Shown here piece after piece: positions 1 to 9,590 of a stretch of 12,691 bases of DNA. Position 1 is the stretch's first letter. Each line of letters starts with the position of its first letter. Under the pieces are notes generated by a model. That model was given only the letters and a program-made list of their open reading frames with translations, had not been told where the DNA came from and ran no database searches. The stretch comes from Euperipatoides rowelli. Taxonomy: Eukaryota > Onychophora > Udeonychophora > Euonychophora > Peripatopsidae. Both the position numbers and the translations under genes were made by a program. The DNA lies in the NCBI GenBank assembly GCA_003024985.2, contig PXIH01S0043399.1; one strand, written 5' to 3'.

Positions 1-188
1 CTTTATTTACAAATAGAGAAATAAGAAAAATACATATTAATGAAACATATACAAAAATGTAGGCTATATAAGCACTTTAGCCCCAAAACAGGATGTAAGT
101 GATTTTTATTGTCAAAAGAAGAATAAAAAATTTCAAGAGGACGATACATTAGTGTTATCTTTTTATATAAAGTCTAGATAAACAGAAA
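1..188. other. AT-rich leading segment, nothing firmly identified
   Basis: This stretch is AT-rich and has no long ORF. One plus-strand frame stays open from about 72 to 174. It could be an upstream piece of the LINE ORF1 region that follows, but I see no diagnostic motif. The 5' boundary of the LINE therefore cannot be placed and may lie within or before this segment. Confidence 0.5.
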
Positions 189-706
189 GTGTATGCACTT
201 TATAGCTCTTTGACATTGTCTGTCCCTAATCAAGGTATGGCTGGGAGTGGGATGGCAGAAGGTGGAGGTGATAATATGAACACAAAATCTTATTCTGATA
301 CAGAGGGTTGTGAGTCAGGATTCACTGATGGATCAGATATGGCTGAAAATAATGTCAACTTACAACTAAATACAAAATGTCAACTAGTGTTGAACAAAAA
401 CAAAAAATAAGTTGGCAATTTTTGGTTGTGTAGTGGAGTGTATTTGAATATAAGATGGATCATGAGGAAAGAGCACTTGGTGTGGTGCAGGTGAAAAGTG
501 TGCTTGAAAATCTGGATGTGCTAAAGGATATGTTGTTAAATATTTATACTCTATGGTATAATGGAAGTGGCATTAATTTGGACAACTGGACGTTTGTATA
601 TAGAAGTTTTGTTTTTTATGCATGTAGGAAAAAAGACTGCAGAGGTGAAAAAGGAGGGGAAAATAAAGGAAGTATGCACTTTTTGATGTGGAATGTCAGG
701 ATTTAA
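189..706 (+). pseudogene. Possible LINE ORF1-region remnant
   Basis: Two open segments (189-410 and 455-706) lie just upstream of the ORF2 endonuclease. The first is rich in Gly, Ser, Asp and Asn; the second is mixed and charged, ending in a Lys/Arg/Glu/Gly-rich part. I see no zinc knuckle or RRM motif, so the ORF1 assignment rests on position alone. The second segment stops at 704-706 and overlaps the likely ORF2 start (ATG at 693-695) by 14 bases in another frame, an arrangement known in some two-ORF LINEs. Alternatively, these are chance ORFs in a 5' UTR. Confidence 0.35.
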
Positions 707-1553
707 AATAACCCTTATGTCTCTTAACATAAAATGAGTAAACAATTTGTCTAAGATTTTTAATTTGAAAAAGTGTTACTTAAAGAGGATGTGGCAGTTT
801 TTGCGCTACAGAAAATTTGTCTGAAAAAGAATATGGACTATAAAATTACTAAATATCTGAGCTTTTACTATTCTATATTTCTAGGCTCATACTACTGGCC
901 GTCTGCTGGAGTCCTCTTAAATGTTCAAATAATGCTCCAATTTTGAAGCTAAAAATGATTTATCAAAGTATTAGATTCTGGTAAGGAGCTATACATAGTG
1001 AATTATGATGCACCAAATAATTTGACAGCTAATAAGTTGCAGATTATTGAAATAATTACACGGCTGCAGATTATAACTGTCCCGATAATCTGGGTGCCGG
1101 ACTTAATACTAAGGATCCATCTTCTTTTTTACCATTTTTTGTTTGATACATAATATGATTGATTTAGCTTACTTTAAACAACAACAGGACATTATTACCT
1201 AGCACTCAACCAGATCATCCTCGAGAATTGATTTTGTCTTTTTTGATTTGATACTTGCTCAAAAATCTGTGTTGGAAATCATTCTCACTACGCTGTCAGA
1301 TCATAGTCCCTTGCTGGTTGAAATTGATTTAGGGGAATCAAAGTATGTTCATATAAACTCAGTAATTACAAGAAATAAACAAATTTGGTGTATTATAGTT
1401 CCTGATTTTCAGTTTGGTATTGATCATTATGTGTCTATGTATTCTTTGTTTGTGTCGATTTTACAGTCAGCAGAGATCAGGTTGTATCAATGGCAAAGTG
1501 AAAAGACTCTTTTGTGTCAGTATCTCAGAAAAATTTATCAAAAATATATTTAA
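693..1553 (+). pseudogene. LINE ORF2 endonuclease domain, broken
   Basis: This is the N-terminal apurinic/apyrimidinic-like endonuclease of LINE ORF2, which in live elements nicks target DNA to prime reverse transcription. The likely start is the ATG at 693, which leads into a LMSLNI stretch resembling the family's N-terminal LNxNG motif, but with a stop where NG is expected. Further pieces in shifting frames are a DVAVF..LQK segment (family DVVFLQET; the Glu is replaced), LYIVNYDAPN near 990-1020, STRSSSRIDF at about 1206-1235 and SDHSPL at 1296-1313, which carries the catalytic Asp-His pair. The frame is open from 1203 to 1553, but upstream there are several stops and at least two frameshifts. 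The copy is certainly inactive; the family call is confident. Confidence 0.82.
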
Positions 1554-1929
1554 AAAAGAAATTGTGTTATATATTCTCTTTCTAGTCTCATGGCTAGTTT
1601 TAGATTAGGCAGCCAGGTTAGCTTAAAAGAACTCAATGATATAAAATCTCAATTATCCATATTAACTAAATTAATAGAAAAGAGAAGTTAGACAAAATAA
1701 TATAAATCATAATTTATGTTATTTTGTGAGAAATAAGTCTGATGCAGGAACATTGTCAAATTAGTTTAATTTAAAAAGCTTTGTCCAACAAAAATTCAAT
1801 CCTTAAAAGTCAGTGATGTAACTATTTATGAGGATAATGTAATTGAGTATCTTTATAATTATTTTTTAGATCTTTTTTCTGCAACAAATGGTGGGAATTC
1901 ATTGGTAACTGTTATTCAGCAAAAAAATG

Positions 1930-3050
1930 ATGAATGCTCAAGTTATGGGGCAACATGATTTAGAAATAACTCAACAAATGATTTATGATGCATTGTCATA
2001 GACTAATAGGAAGTCAAGTCCAGGTCCAGATCTTATCACTTATAAATTATTAAGGAGATTTTCCTATGTGTTTGTCCCAGTATTATTGAAATTGTAGAAA
2101 AAAATAACTATGAATATTTACTATAATGAGGCATGTTTTCAAGGTCTATTTGTCCTTAAATCTAAAATAAACGAAATTAAAAATATGCAGCCCTCTGGTG
2201 TTACAGATCTGGGCCTATCACAATATTAAACCTAGATGCCAAATTATTCATGCATATATTGTTGGAAAATATTAAAGATAGGATCTTGCAGATAATATAT
2301 CTACACCTGTGTACATTGCCGTGGTAATCTATACATGATGTGCTCATGGTCGATCTGTCCACATTAGCTCATATTAAAAAATATAAATTGAAAAAGGTGG
2401 GTCTACTATTCTGTGACATCAGGGCAGCTTTTGATAATGTTAAACAAAAGTATTTGATCTCGAGGGTGATAAAATATTTTTGGAGATCAAATACAACTGT
2501 AGATATAATTTATTATCTTATTAATAACTTGATATACCTAAAGATAAATGAATCTTTATTGCAACATATAAGTTTAAATGTGGGTATATTGCAAGGTTCA
2601 GTGTTGTCTTCCTATTTATTTTGTCTTCATATCAACCAGATTTTGTTCAAAATCAGAAGTTTAAACTTGTGCATATTTGCTTATCAACTTGGTACATTAT
2701 TGATACCATATCTTATATGGATGATTTAGATATTGTCCTTTCTGATATTACTCAGGCAAATAGAGTGTTAAAGATATTTGAATATTACAAAGGTAAAATG
2801 GGCATTAGTTTGAATGTACACAAATCAGTATTAATTTCTCCATATAAAAATGTGATTATACAATTGCTGGACGCTAGCTTTCCAACTAAGTTTTTGTGGT
2901 ATCATTTCCCTGTGGATGTAAATCATGCTAGAACTACTGTGCAAAATATATTTCTAACCTTTCTGGAGAATAATTTGTTTTTTGCTAGATATAAAAACTA
3001 ATCTATTAAACAAATAATTTTACTCCTGAATATATATTTTTGTCCAAAAA
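1930..3050 (+). pseudogene. LINE ORF2 reverse transcriptase domain, broken
   Basis: This is the remnant of the RT that would copy the element RNA at the target site. Visible motifs are KSSPGPD at 2011-2031, PITILNLDAKL at 2214-2246, SIHD at 2328-2339, and FCDIRAAFD (motif A, with both Asp residues) at 2409-2435. Next come GILQGSVLSS (motif B) at 2583-2612, YMDD (motif C, catalytic Asp pair) at 2714-2725 and GISLNVHKS near 2801-2827. Motifs A and B share one 129-codon frame. Motif C is in another, so a frameshift lies between about 2630 and 2690. Stops also occur near 2000 and 2319. All catalytic residues remain readable, which suggests decay by small indels and point changes rather than large deletion. 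Confidence 0.9.
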
Positions 3051-4010
3051 ATAATTATTTTGCTCAGCATATTGTTTTCCCTAAAACTGTCATAGATAAG
3101 GTTGTTGACAGTCTAATGCTTTCATATTTGGCAAAAAAAAAAAAAAAAAAGGTCTTTGGCTAATCATAGTAACCTTCTTCTGCCATTTGAAATGGAGGGG
3201 GGTTGGCTTACCTAGTTTAATGGCTAAAAATCAGGTGTTTACTTTCATAGATTATTATGCCAACAGTAATTTCAACCCAGATTTTCATCCCACACATACC
3301 CCTCCACCAGATGGAAATTTGTATATTCATAATTTTGTGCCGAGAGGTTGAGAGGCTCGTTTCAAAGGCACTGGATATATTCATTGAATTTAATGATGAT
3401 CCTAATGTCCTGATCCTGATAAAGCTCACTTACAAACCATATTGCACCATTGCAATAATCCCTTTGCTGAATCAAAGACATTATGTTCTCTAATATTGTA
3501 AAATTTAAGGAGTATGTTTATGCTCCTCCATCAATTTTGAATTTTATTTATAAAGCTTATTTTGAGATATTTCCCATGACACAATATTTACAGAATAGAT
3601 ATAAAATGGATGTTGATGGAAACTTTGTACATTTTAGAGCTTTTGTTGAGGTACAGTTTCAAATTGGGAATATTTTAGCCTGATTGTGGAGCTTTCCCAA
3701 TTTCTTTACCAAAACCAGCATCTGTTTACAATATTTGTCGTGATGTACAGGCTTATATGGTTAATCCGCTGTAAAACACTATTCCTAAATACTAAACTTA
3801 TCCCTAATAATGTATTCCTTTCTGAGGTAAGAGATTTATATGATCATGACAGTGTAAACATCTTGAATTTAAATTATTTTTTGATAGATGGTGCAGACAA
3901 AGACTAAGATGTGGAGCTGGGAAAATTAATTTGAAGCATGTATAATTTTGCATTTAAAAGTGTATGATATGACAGGTGGTTGATTGACTAAATAGGCCGT
4001 CTGATTGTAG
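3051..4010 (+). pseudogene. LINE ORF2 C-terminal remnant
   Basis: This stretch continues the ORF2 reading in several frames after the RT. An 18-A tract interrupts it at 3133-3150. A GGWL..P-like segment near 3193-3225 resembles the GGLGLP block common after the RT in L1/Tx1-type elements. Open pieces at 3257-3493, 3483-3683 and 3686-3907 fit the long, poorly conserved C-terminus of such ORFs; they carry no catalytic motif. Coding similarity fades by about 4010, and the rest up to 4319 reads as 3' UTR. The assignment depends on continuity with the RT. Confidence 0.6.
3133..3150 (+). repeat. A18 homopolymer inside the LINE coding region
   Basis: Eighteen consecutive A residues interrupt the ORF2 C-terminal region. 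The tract is probably slippage expansion of a lysine-rich codon run after the element died. Length errors in sequencing or assembly are likely here. Confidence 0.95.
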
Positions 4011-4162
4011 TCTATTTAAGGTAGCATAACATGTTATTAATTGATTGCCCTTGGGTGAGGGTTTATTACTATTTTGATTTAAGCCAATATACTATTGTTT
4101 TTATTTTTGTGTGACTGTTAAAAGGTTTTTTGTTGGTTTATTGTTTGATGTTGTTTCATATC

Positions 4163-4179
4163 TTTTTTTTTTTTTTTTT
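4163..4179 (+). repeat. T17 homopolymer in the LINE 3' UTR
   Basis: Seventeen T residues followed by AG lie between the ORF2 remnant and the poly(A) signal. The tract mimics a splice acceptor, but I see no exon after it and read it as a 3' UTR homopolymer. Confidence 0.9.
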
Positions 4180-4280
4180 AGACAATAATGTCATGAATGT
4201 GACCTGCTGTATTGATTTGTTTGGGTCACTTCATCTTTAGTTGTTGATAAGTGATTCTGTGTTATATTTCATGCGAAATT

Positions 4281-4319
4281 AATAAAAGATTGAGGGGTTT
4301 CCTTATTAAAAAAAAAAAA
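4281..4319 (+). terminator. LINE polyadenylation signal and poly(A) tail
   Basis: AATAAA at 4281-4286 is followed 21 bases later by 12 consecutive A residues (4308-4319). Signal plus tail is the usual 3' end of an L1-type element copied from a polyadenylated transcript, and it fixes the element's 3' boundary. Confidence 0.82.
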
Positions 4320-4681
4320 TAAAAGTTTGATCTTTAAAAATCCAGTAATTTGTTTTATATCAATATGTTATTTTCAACTAAATCTTAAGTTTTGATTTAT
4401 TCAGTTTCAATTATCGAATGTTAAAAAAAAAAACTATTGGATCTTAATTTTCTACTAAACTAATAGAAAAAACAAATGAACGTTTAGAATCATGGTTAAA
4501 CTTTCAGTAAACAGATAAATCATTCATAACCAAAAAAATCAACTATTTTTTTTTTAACCTCGTACAACGAATAGTAAAATAACGGGAAACATTAAAAGGA
4601 AATCAATATTGTCTAAGTTTGTAACTCAAGAAAACATATTCTTTTAAGGAGAAAAAATATATATAAATAAATAAATCAATA
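4320..4681. other. AT-rich spacer, no gene seen
   Basis: This is low-complexity AT-rich sequence with short A and T runs (for example near 4422-4433 and 4543-4555). I see no recognisable protein fragment or RNA gene. Confidence 0.7.
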
Positions 4682-5179
4682 ATGATTCCCCACGAGTTTA
4701 CTACTTCAATTAATGATTTGTTTATACATTTCTGTAATAACGATATTGAGGTAGGAATACAATACATGATTTTATGTCATGTTAAAAGGAACTGCGCTAT
4801 GTACAATCTACTCTTCAAGATGATTAGAATTTTTATCAACCGGAGAAGCAAGCAATCAATAAAAAAAATATATGGTAAAAAATAATAAACTTCGTGACTT
4901 AATTACCATAATTAATTTCGTTTAATTATTTATGTTTAAAATATTCATTAATTAGGGAAGCAAAATGCATCATAAATTATGCAAATTATAAATTAGATAT
5001 TAACATTAAAATATTATTATATTTGATTTTCTTTTGGTATTAAAAAGTAGCACAATGGGTAAAATTTAATTAAAAACTTTTTTTTTTTTTTTTCAGAATT
5101 AGGAAATGACATAATGACCTCAGAAATAATTAAAGCTAAACGTCTTGATTTTGCCGTTTTCATTTTGATAGATTGTTAG
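4682..5179 (+). other. Weak two-exon gene candidate, unknown product
   Basis: An ATG-started frame (4682-4885, 67 codons) contains a GT after position 4874 (TATG|GTAAAA). A T16 tract followed by CAG ends at 5096, a strong-looking acceptor. Joining 4874 to 5097 keeps the frame and adds 26 codons before a TAG at 5177-5179, for a 91-residue product with a 222-nt intron. The first part is rich in hydrophobic and basic residues and has no motif I recognise. In sequence this AT-rich, ORFs of this length arise by chance and T-runs are frequent, so the model may be spurious. The phase match is the only unusual point. Confidence 0.15.
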
Positions 5180-6711
5180 TTAGATTTAATTCAAGGTAAT
5201 AAACTTATAATCTACTAAAAGAGAGAGAAAGAAAAAAAAAAAACTATACGACAAAAATAAAATTAAAAAAAAAAAACATGTACCGATTTGTCATCATCGA
5301 TTATGCAATTATGTATTACACTAAAAGGGTAGGCCTAGTCATTTTAAAATGTACTATTTTTAAAATTTACATAACTAAACAACTACAAATTTTTAAATGA
5401 CTAAAAGTAGCATTTAAAATTACTTAGAATTGATGATTTTTTAAAAAGTTTTAATTCAAAATTAGGTCATGTTCCGTTATCTGTCCACCAATATGGTGAC
5501 TATGGCTGACAGACTTAAGTTAAAATGATCAAAATCGGCGCGCAGCAAAATATTATTTCACCTCTAGATTATCCTAGAGTTCAGAGTTACGGTAAGGTTA
5601 GGACTAAAGAAAATATACTAAAATGAGCGACTCAACTTAATTATGTTTGTGGGCAGAGAACGTAATCTAACCCAAAAGGAAAAACAAGTAAACTCTATAA
5701 ATATTTATTTAATACTACATTAAAAACACACAAACACATTAAACTTACCCATTATATAATTAAAAAAAAAAAAAAAACAATTTTTGTTTAAAAATAACTA
5801 AATCAAAAATTCAAATTCATAAAAAGTTACTATAGTGATCTCATATATAATTTAGTTTTAAAACATAAATTTATTGACAAATTATACAATGCTTTAAGAA
5901 AGAATGGTTCATCTATATAACCTTATTTAGTAAAGATCCTAACCCATCGCCTGATTATGGACTTTTATTACAACGATTTATTAAAATAAAGTATTGATAG
6001 TTGTAGGATAGAAATAACTGTATTACAGCTAGCTAGTGATAATAGTCCAGTCAACCTGGTGGTTTTAAGGGGGGGGGGAGGGATATATAAAGCTAATTTT
6101 TCCCCATCAACTACCCATATGTAGACAAGTTTATAGTCAAAAGTCCCCAACCCTACCCCACTTGCTTCCTCCCCCACCCACCTCCAAAATAAAAAAAATG
6201 CAAATTTCCCTACTATTAATTGTATTTCAGAAAGTATTCAATCTAGACCAATGAGCTGTTGTTTAAAATCATCTAATAGCATAAACAATTCAAATACCAT
6301 AAGATTTTTATTATTATTCCAATTGCAATGGATGCTAAAAAAATATTTTGTTTTTCAGAAAAATCAATTTTTTCCAACATCTCCATTATATTTTATTGAT
6401 ATAAATTTTGACTAAGAAATAATTTGTAAAATAATTTTTTATAAGGTTCAAAAATAAAAATAGATCTTTAAAATCATGTATTATATTTTATATACTAGTT
6501 TGATGAGAAGGCTAAAAACAGGCAACAAAGTGGTACCAAACATCACTTCTGGAGCAATGGTGTTAGGGTACTCTTGGTTATCAATATTTAAAACATAATT
6601 TATTCATTCTCAAAATGTAAATAAATATGTTTAACAACAAAGTACATATCTTTAATAAGAGAATAGAAAAGAATACACAATGAGAAGGTTTCTCTCAGTG
6701 GTCTACTGGAC
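5180..6711. other. Long AT-rich stretch without a supported gene
   Basis: I found no protein homology here. Contents are a GA-rich patch running into A12 (about 5220-5243), an A-run near 5762-5777, a small CpG-bearing patch (CGGCGCGC near 5536), and the G-run/C-rich block at 6066-6183. A plus-strand frame without ATG is open from 6137 to 6412 (92 codons), partly because the C-rich block contains few stops. I regard it as chance. Confidence 0.6.
6066..6183. repeat. G10 run and C-rich block with G-quadruplex potential
   Basis: Ten G residues (6069-6078) are followed by AGGG on the plus strand. About 65 bases on there is a C-rich block (6145-6183) with tracts of 3 to 5 C. The minus strand of that block could form a quadruplex. 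The feature stands out in otherwise AT-rich DNA. No function is shown. Confidence 0.6.
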
Positions 6712-7715
6712 TCACTGAACCTCAATCACATCCACCTCAATGTCCTTATCTTGTAACAGTGAACAATTTGTACAGAATCCACCACAAACTCCACACATGT
6801 CAGTGCAGCATAAAGATGATTTTACAGGAAACCTTGCAATTGCAGGAGACCAAATTTATAACATCCTCAGGTGCTGGTGGTTTTGTAGAATGAACATGAT
6901 AGAATATGTTGTTCTCAAGACTCCAACCCCATTCACTTGGGTTGGCATATTTTTCCAAGCCATTTTTGAACTGATAGTATGTCCAAAAGGAGTGTTGTTC
7001 AGCTGCAGAGGTTGGGGGAAGAGATGCCTTGTTAAATTTTGAATCCAAAGACAGTTTTGCCACAGCCTTTAAATACATTTTGTATCTGATTTCATCTAAA
7101 CTGTTAGATTTACAACAACCATATAAATTAAGGATAAAAGCCTCTCCTACAAATTTTAATCTATTTTTGGTCAACACCACTTTGATTAAATATCTTAACT
7201 TTGGAACATAGTTGTTCAGATTTTTCAAGCATATGAAAAGCTTTAAGTTTGCTTTTTTCCATAAAAAGTAGAAGTTGTGTCACATCCTGTTATAGCATGA
7301 ATAAATAGGACCATATTCTTCATTTCTCAAATCTCTTCACAAATCTTACAAATAACATAAAAGGCTGCAGAGAGTTTCTGGAAAAAAATTGGATTTTATC
7401 CATTTCTGGTAGTCCAACTAGTAGAAACAATAGATCAGTATCTTGTACCACAACAACTACAGAGCTGTGACCATTGTTTCCTCACCACATGGGCCATATA
7501 GCTTTTAATGATATATGTTTCTTTACTGGGCCAAACAATACTATGAAAAAGATAGCCTCCATCTATAACAAAAAGCTTATTTATTAAATTTTGCTGTTCT
7601 TCTCTTATCTCTCCTTTCTCAAAAGCCTTAACTATACTTGATTTTATTTATTTTCTTATCATTTTATTATTCTCAAACAAAGCTAAATGATAGGGACTTA
7701 CCATCAATAGTTTAC
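6712..7715 (-). pseudogene. Broken copy of an uncharacterised invertebrate multi-copy protein (DGGYL/GCDTTS family)
   Basis: On the minus strand, ordered motifs match an uncharacterised family I recognise from many invertebrate genomes. They are SPYHLALF and MIRK near 7707-7651, VIDGGYLFHSIVWP at 7569-7528, QDTDLLFLLVGL at 7445-7410, LFIHAITGCDTTS at 7308-7270, GEAFILNLYG near 7147-7118, LPPTSAAEQHS at 7021-6989, WGW at 6931-6923, PPAPE at 6880-6866, and CNCKVSC at 6844-6824. After a frameshift, a Cys tail (CCTDMCGVCGGFCTNC, 6810-6763) runs to a stop at 6714-6712. The longest intact frame is 142 codons (7228-6800). Frameshifts fall near 7475, 7385, 7245, 7160 and 6823, and there is a stop near 7650. 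Roughly 50 to 100 residues usually found between the DGGYL and DTDLL blocks appear to be missing. The acidic DGG and DTD blocks suggest a nuclease-like fold (inference). The function of the family is not known to me. Confidence 0.82.
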
Positions 7716-7799
7716 ATATTTATCTATGCAATTCGATAGTGTGAATATCGACCTGATGATCAGTGTTTGATGGTTTATGATGATTTGTTAGATGCACCA

Positions 7800-8652
7800 A
7801 TTAGTTTCTTTTGAGTTGGAAAAGTGATTCAATATCTAAAAATTAAAAAAGCTTTGGGCCATGATGAAATTATATGGAATTTATCAACAAATGCTAATTT
7901 TTTTAACAGATTATTGTCTTTTTATATGTGGAAAACTAAAATCATTCTTATTGGAATGTCTATGTTGATCATGATACCCATCTATAAAAAGTTGACCCTT
8001 CCTCTCCGGCTAGTTATGAACCAATTTCTTTGCTGCCTGTGATAACTAAAATATTTACTTAGATATTATATAGGAGATTGCAAATATTGTTGGATCGGTT
8101 TGAAATCTTACAATGAGAATTCTGTTGTGGTTGTTCTGCTACTGATAATTTTTTTCACATTGTATGCAATTATACACTCAAAAATTTGAAAAAAAAATAA
8201 GAGGGAACTCTATTCAGTTTTTATTGATATATCCTAGCAAGCGTTTGACTCAATATAATTTGATTTATTATGGTATAAAATGAGTAGAATTGGTATTCGT
8301 GGTAAGTTTAGAGAGTTTTGAAAACACATTATAATGGGGCTAGAGTTCAAACCATAAGATAGGAAACAGCCAATTAAATATTTATTATGAAAAAATGTCT
8401 AATGTTGGTGACTCTTTTAGTACCCTACTTTTTAATATATTTTTGAATGATTTACCAAGATGTTATTGAAGATCAGACCTGCATAATATACAGATGGGAG
8501 ATACAGAGATACAATTACTGGTGTATGCTGATGATCTAGTTTACAGAAGAAGATTGTTATCCTTTATGCATATTTTAAACAATTTGGTTTAAATCTTAAT
8601 TTTGTAAAGTCTCAGATAATGGTTTTTGGTAATGGCAATAGATAAAAAAAGA
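7800..8652 (+). pseudogene. Reverse transcriptase remnant of the second LINE
   Basis: RT core blocks read in shifting frames. KKALGHDEI is at 7845-7871. SYEPISLLPV is at 8012-8041, continuing through ILYRRLQILLDRFEIL with in-frame TAG and TGA codons. Motif A (VFIDIS-stop-QAFDSI) is at 8217-8255, with the catalytic Asp retained. Motif B is eroded (GDSFSTLLFNIFLND, 8407-8451), lacking the usual Gln-Gly. YADDLV is at 8524-8541 in the same frame as motif B, with one stop between them. GLNLNFVKSQIMVFGNGN is at 8586-8639. About five to six breaks make it inactive. A region of about 60 residues between YADD and GLNLN is shortened and degraded. Confidence 0.85.
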
Positions 8653-8729
8653 GAGAGCACTGGACATGGGAATTTTCTTATCAATGTTTTCCCATAGATG
8701 GGTCTTACACATATTTGAGTTTTCTGTTT

Positions 8730-9590
8730 ACAGGAAATGGAGGTTTTGATTAACATTTTAAGAATATTGAACAGAGAACAAATTTTGCAACTCTTAAAAA
8801 TTTGAATATTGTAAATCAGATTAAGTTTTTTCACCTTGGAGTGGCAACTCAACTATATAATGCTATGATGGTGTTGATAATAAATTATGGCAGTTGTGTC
8901 TGGAGTATTTTTCCCACTGATGGATTGGAAAGAACACAGATCCAGTTATTTAAGAGAATGTTCCATATGGAAAGGAGAACACATTGTGTGGTTGTTAGAA
9001 TATAATTGGAGTTAACTCCACTAAATATATTGTTGCTTAGAGTGATGCTAAAATATTGGATTATAATAAACATGAATCAAAGGAGATTTCCCAAAATCTG
9101 TTTTGAACATTTATTAAAAAATGCCTCGATCAGTGACAGTCATTTCTAACAATATTGGGCCCACAGTCTCAGCTTTATTTTGTCTTCATTGGGGTATTCT
9201 TTTTTAATTAATTCCACTGATAGTATATTGATAGAAACACTTTACTTTAAAATAATAACCACTACTTTATGGGATAAATTGAATCAAAATTAAATTTCAG
9301 AGAGGGTTAATATGAGACTATTTAAAGATTGTCAATTATTAACAGATAATGTGCCCTTACATTATCTATTTCAGGAAATTGAGTTGCAATATATAAGGTT
9401 AATGGTTCAACTTAGAAGAGGTCTGGGAGAGGCAATGTATATATCAGGTATGAAGTTCTCTTATAGGAGTGAAAATTGTACTATATGTAATTAGGAGGAG
9501 GTGAAATCTTTTTTTCATATTGTTTGTGTATGCCCTATATATAAAATATATAGACTAAAATATCTGAACAATTTTTTTTTATTGAGCAGT
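8730..9590 (+). pseudogene. Post-RT and C-terminal remnant of the second LINE
   Basis: The frame open from 8802 to 9005 carries QLYNAMMVLIINYGSCVWS and QIQLFKRMFHMERRTH, the usual post-RT block of this LINE type (family: LYN, LLYGSEVW, LxRVLxLPRRTP). After a degraded stretch, 9312-9494 continues to ENCTICN. Past an in-frame stop at 9492-9494 come FFHIVCVCPIY and RLKYL. The Cys codons at 9477 and 9486, His at 9516 and Cys at 9525 or 9531 give a CCHC-like zinc-binding pattern, typical of LINE C-termini that bind the template RNA. The frame is broken in at least two places. Confidence 0.78.

Larger units (their letters stand above)
189..4319 (+). mobile_element. Decayed L1/Tx1-type LINE, near full length
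   Basis: This is a non-LTR retrotransposon remnant. Seen in order on the plus strand are an ORF1-region remnant, an apurinic-like endonuclease ending in SDHSPL, and an RT with SPGPD, a PITILNLDAKL block, SIHD, an FxDIRAAFD-type motif A, a GILQGSVLSS motif B, YMDD and GISLN. A diverged C-terminal region, AATAAA and a poly(A) tract follow. The SIHD block upstream of motif A and the C-terminal style fit the L1/Tx1 group; that assignment is from memory of the clade, not from a tree. Many frameshifts and stops break the ORFs, so the copy is dead. The 5' limit is arbitrary and no target-site duplication was established. Confidence 0.88.

Noticed and set aside
551-745. 64-codon minus-strand ORF
   Set aside because: It is a shadow of the LINE ORF1/ORF2 junction on the opposite strand.
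3133-3150. A18 as the poly(A) tail of a separate retrocopy
   Set aside because: The LINE C-terminal reading continues on the far side and no AATAAA precedes it, so internal homopolymer expansion is simpler.
3217-3429. 70-codon minus-strand ORF
   Set aside because: It is antisense to the LINE ORF2 C-terminal remnant and shows no recognisable motif.
4163-4181. T17-AG resembling a splice acceptor
   Set aside because: It lies in the LINE 3' UTR and is not followed by an open frame worth calling an exon.
6137-6412. A 92-codon plus-strand frame without stops
   Set aside because: It has no ATG near its start and no motif, and it gains length from the stop-poor C-rich block. One such frame is expected by chance in a window this size.
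6590-6712. Downstream flank of the minus-strand pseudogene as a processed-retrocopy poly(A) end
   Set aside because: ATTAAA- and AATAAA-like words occur but no A-tract follows, so a retrocopy origin is not supported.
6740-7042. 100-codon plus-strand ORF
   Set aside because: It is antisense to the clearly homologous minus-strand pseudogene and has no similarity of its own.
8589-8852. 87-codon minus-strand ORF
   Set aside because: It is antisense to the second LINE's RT and post-RT blocks, which read clearly on the plus strand.
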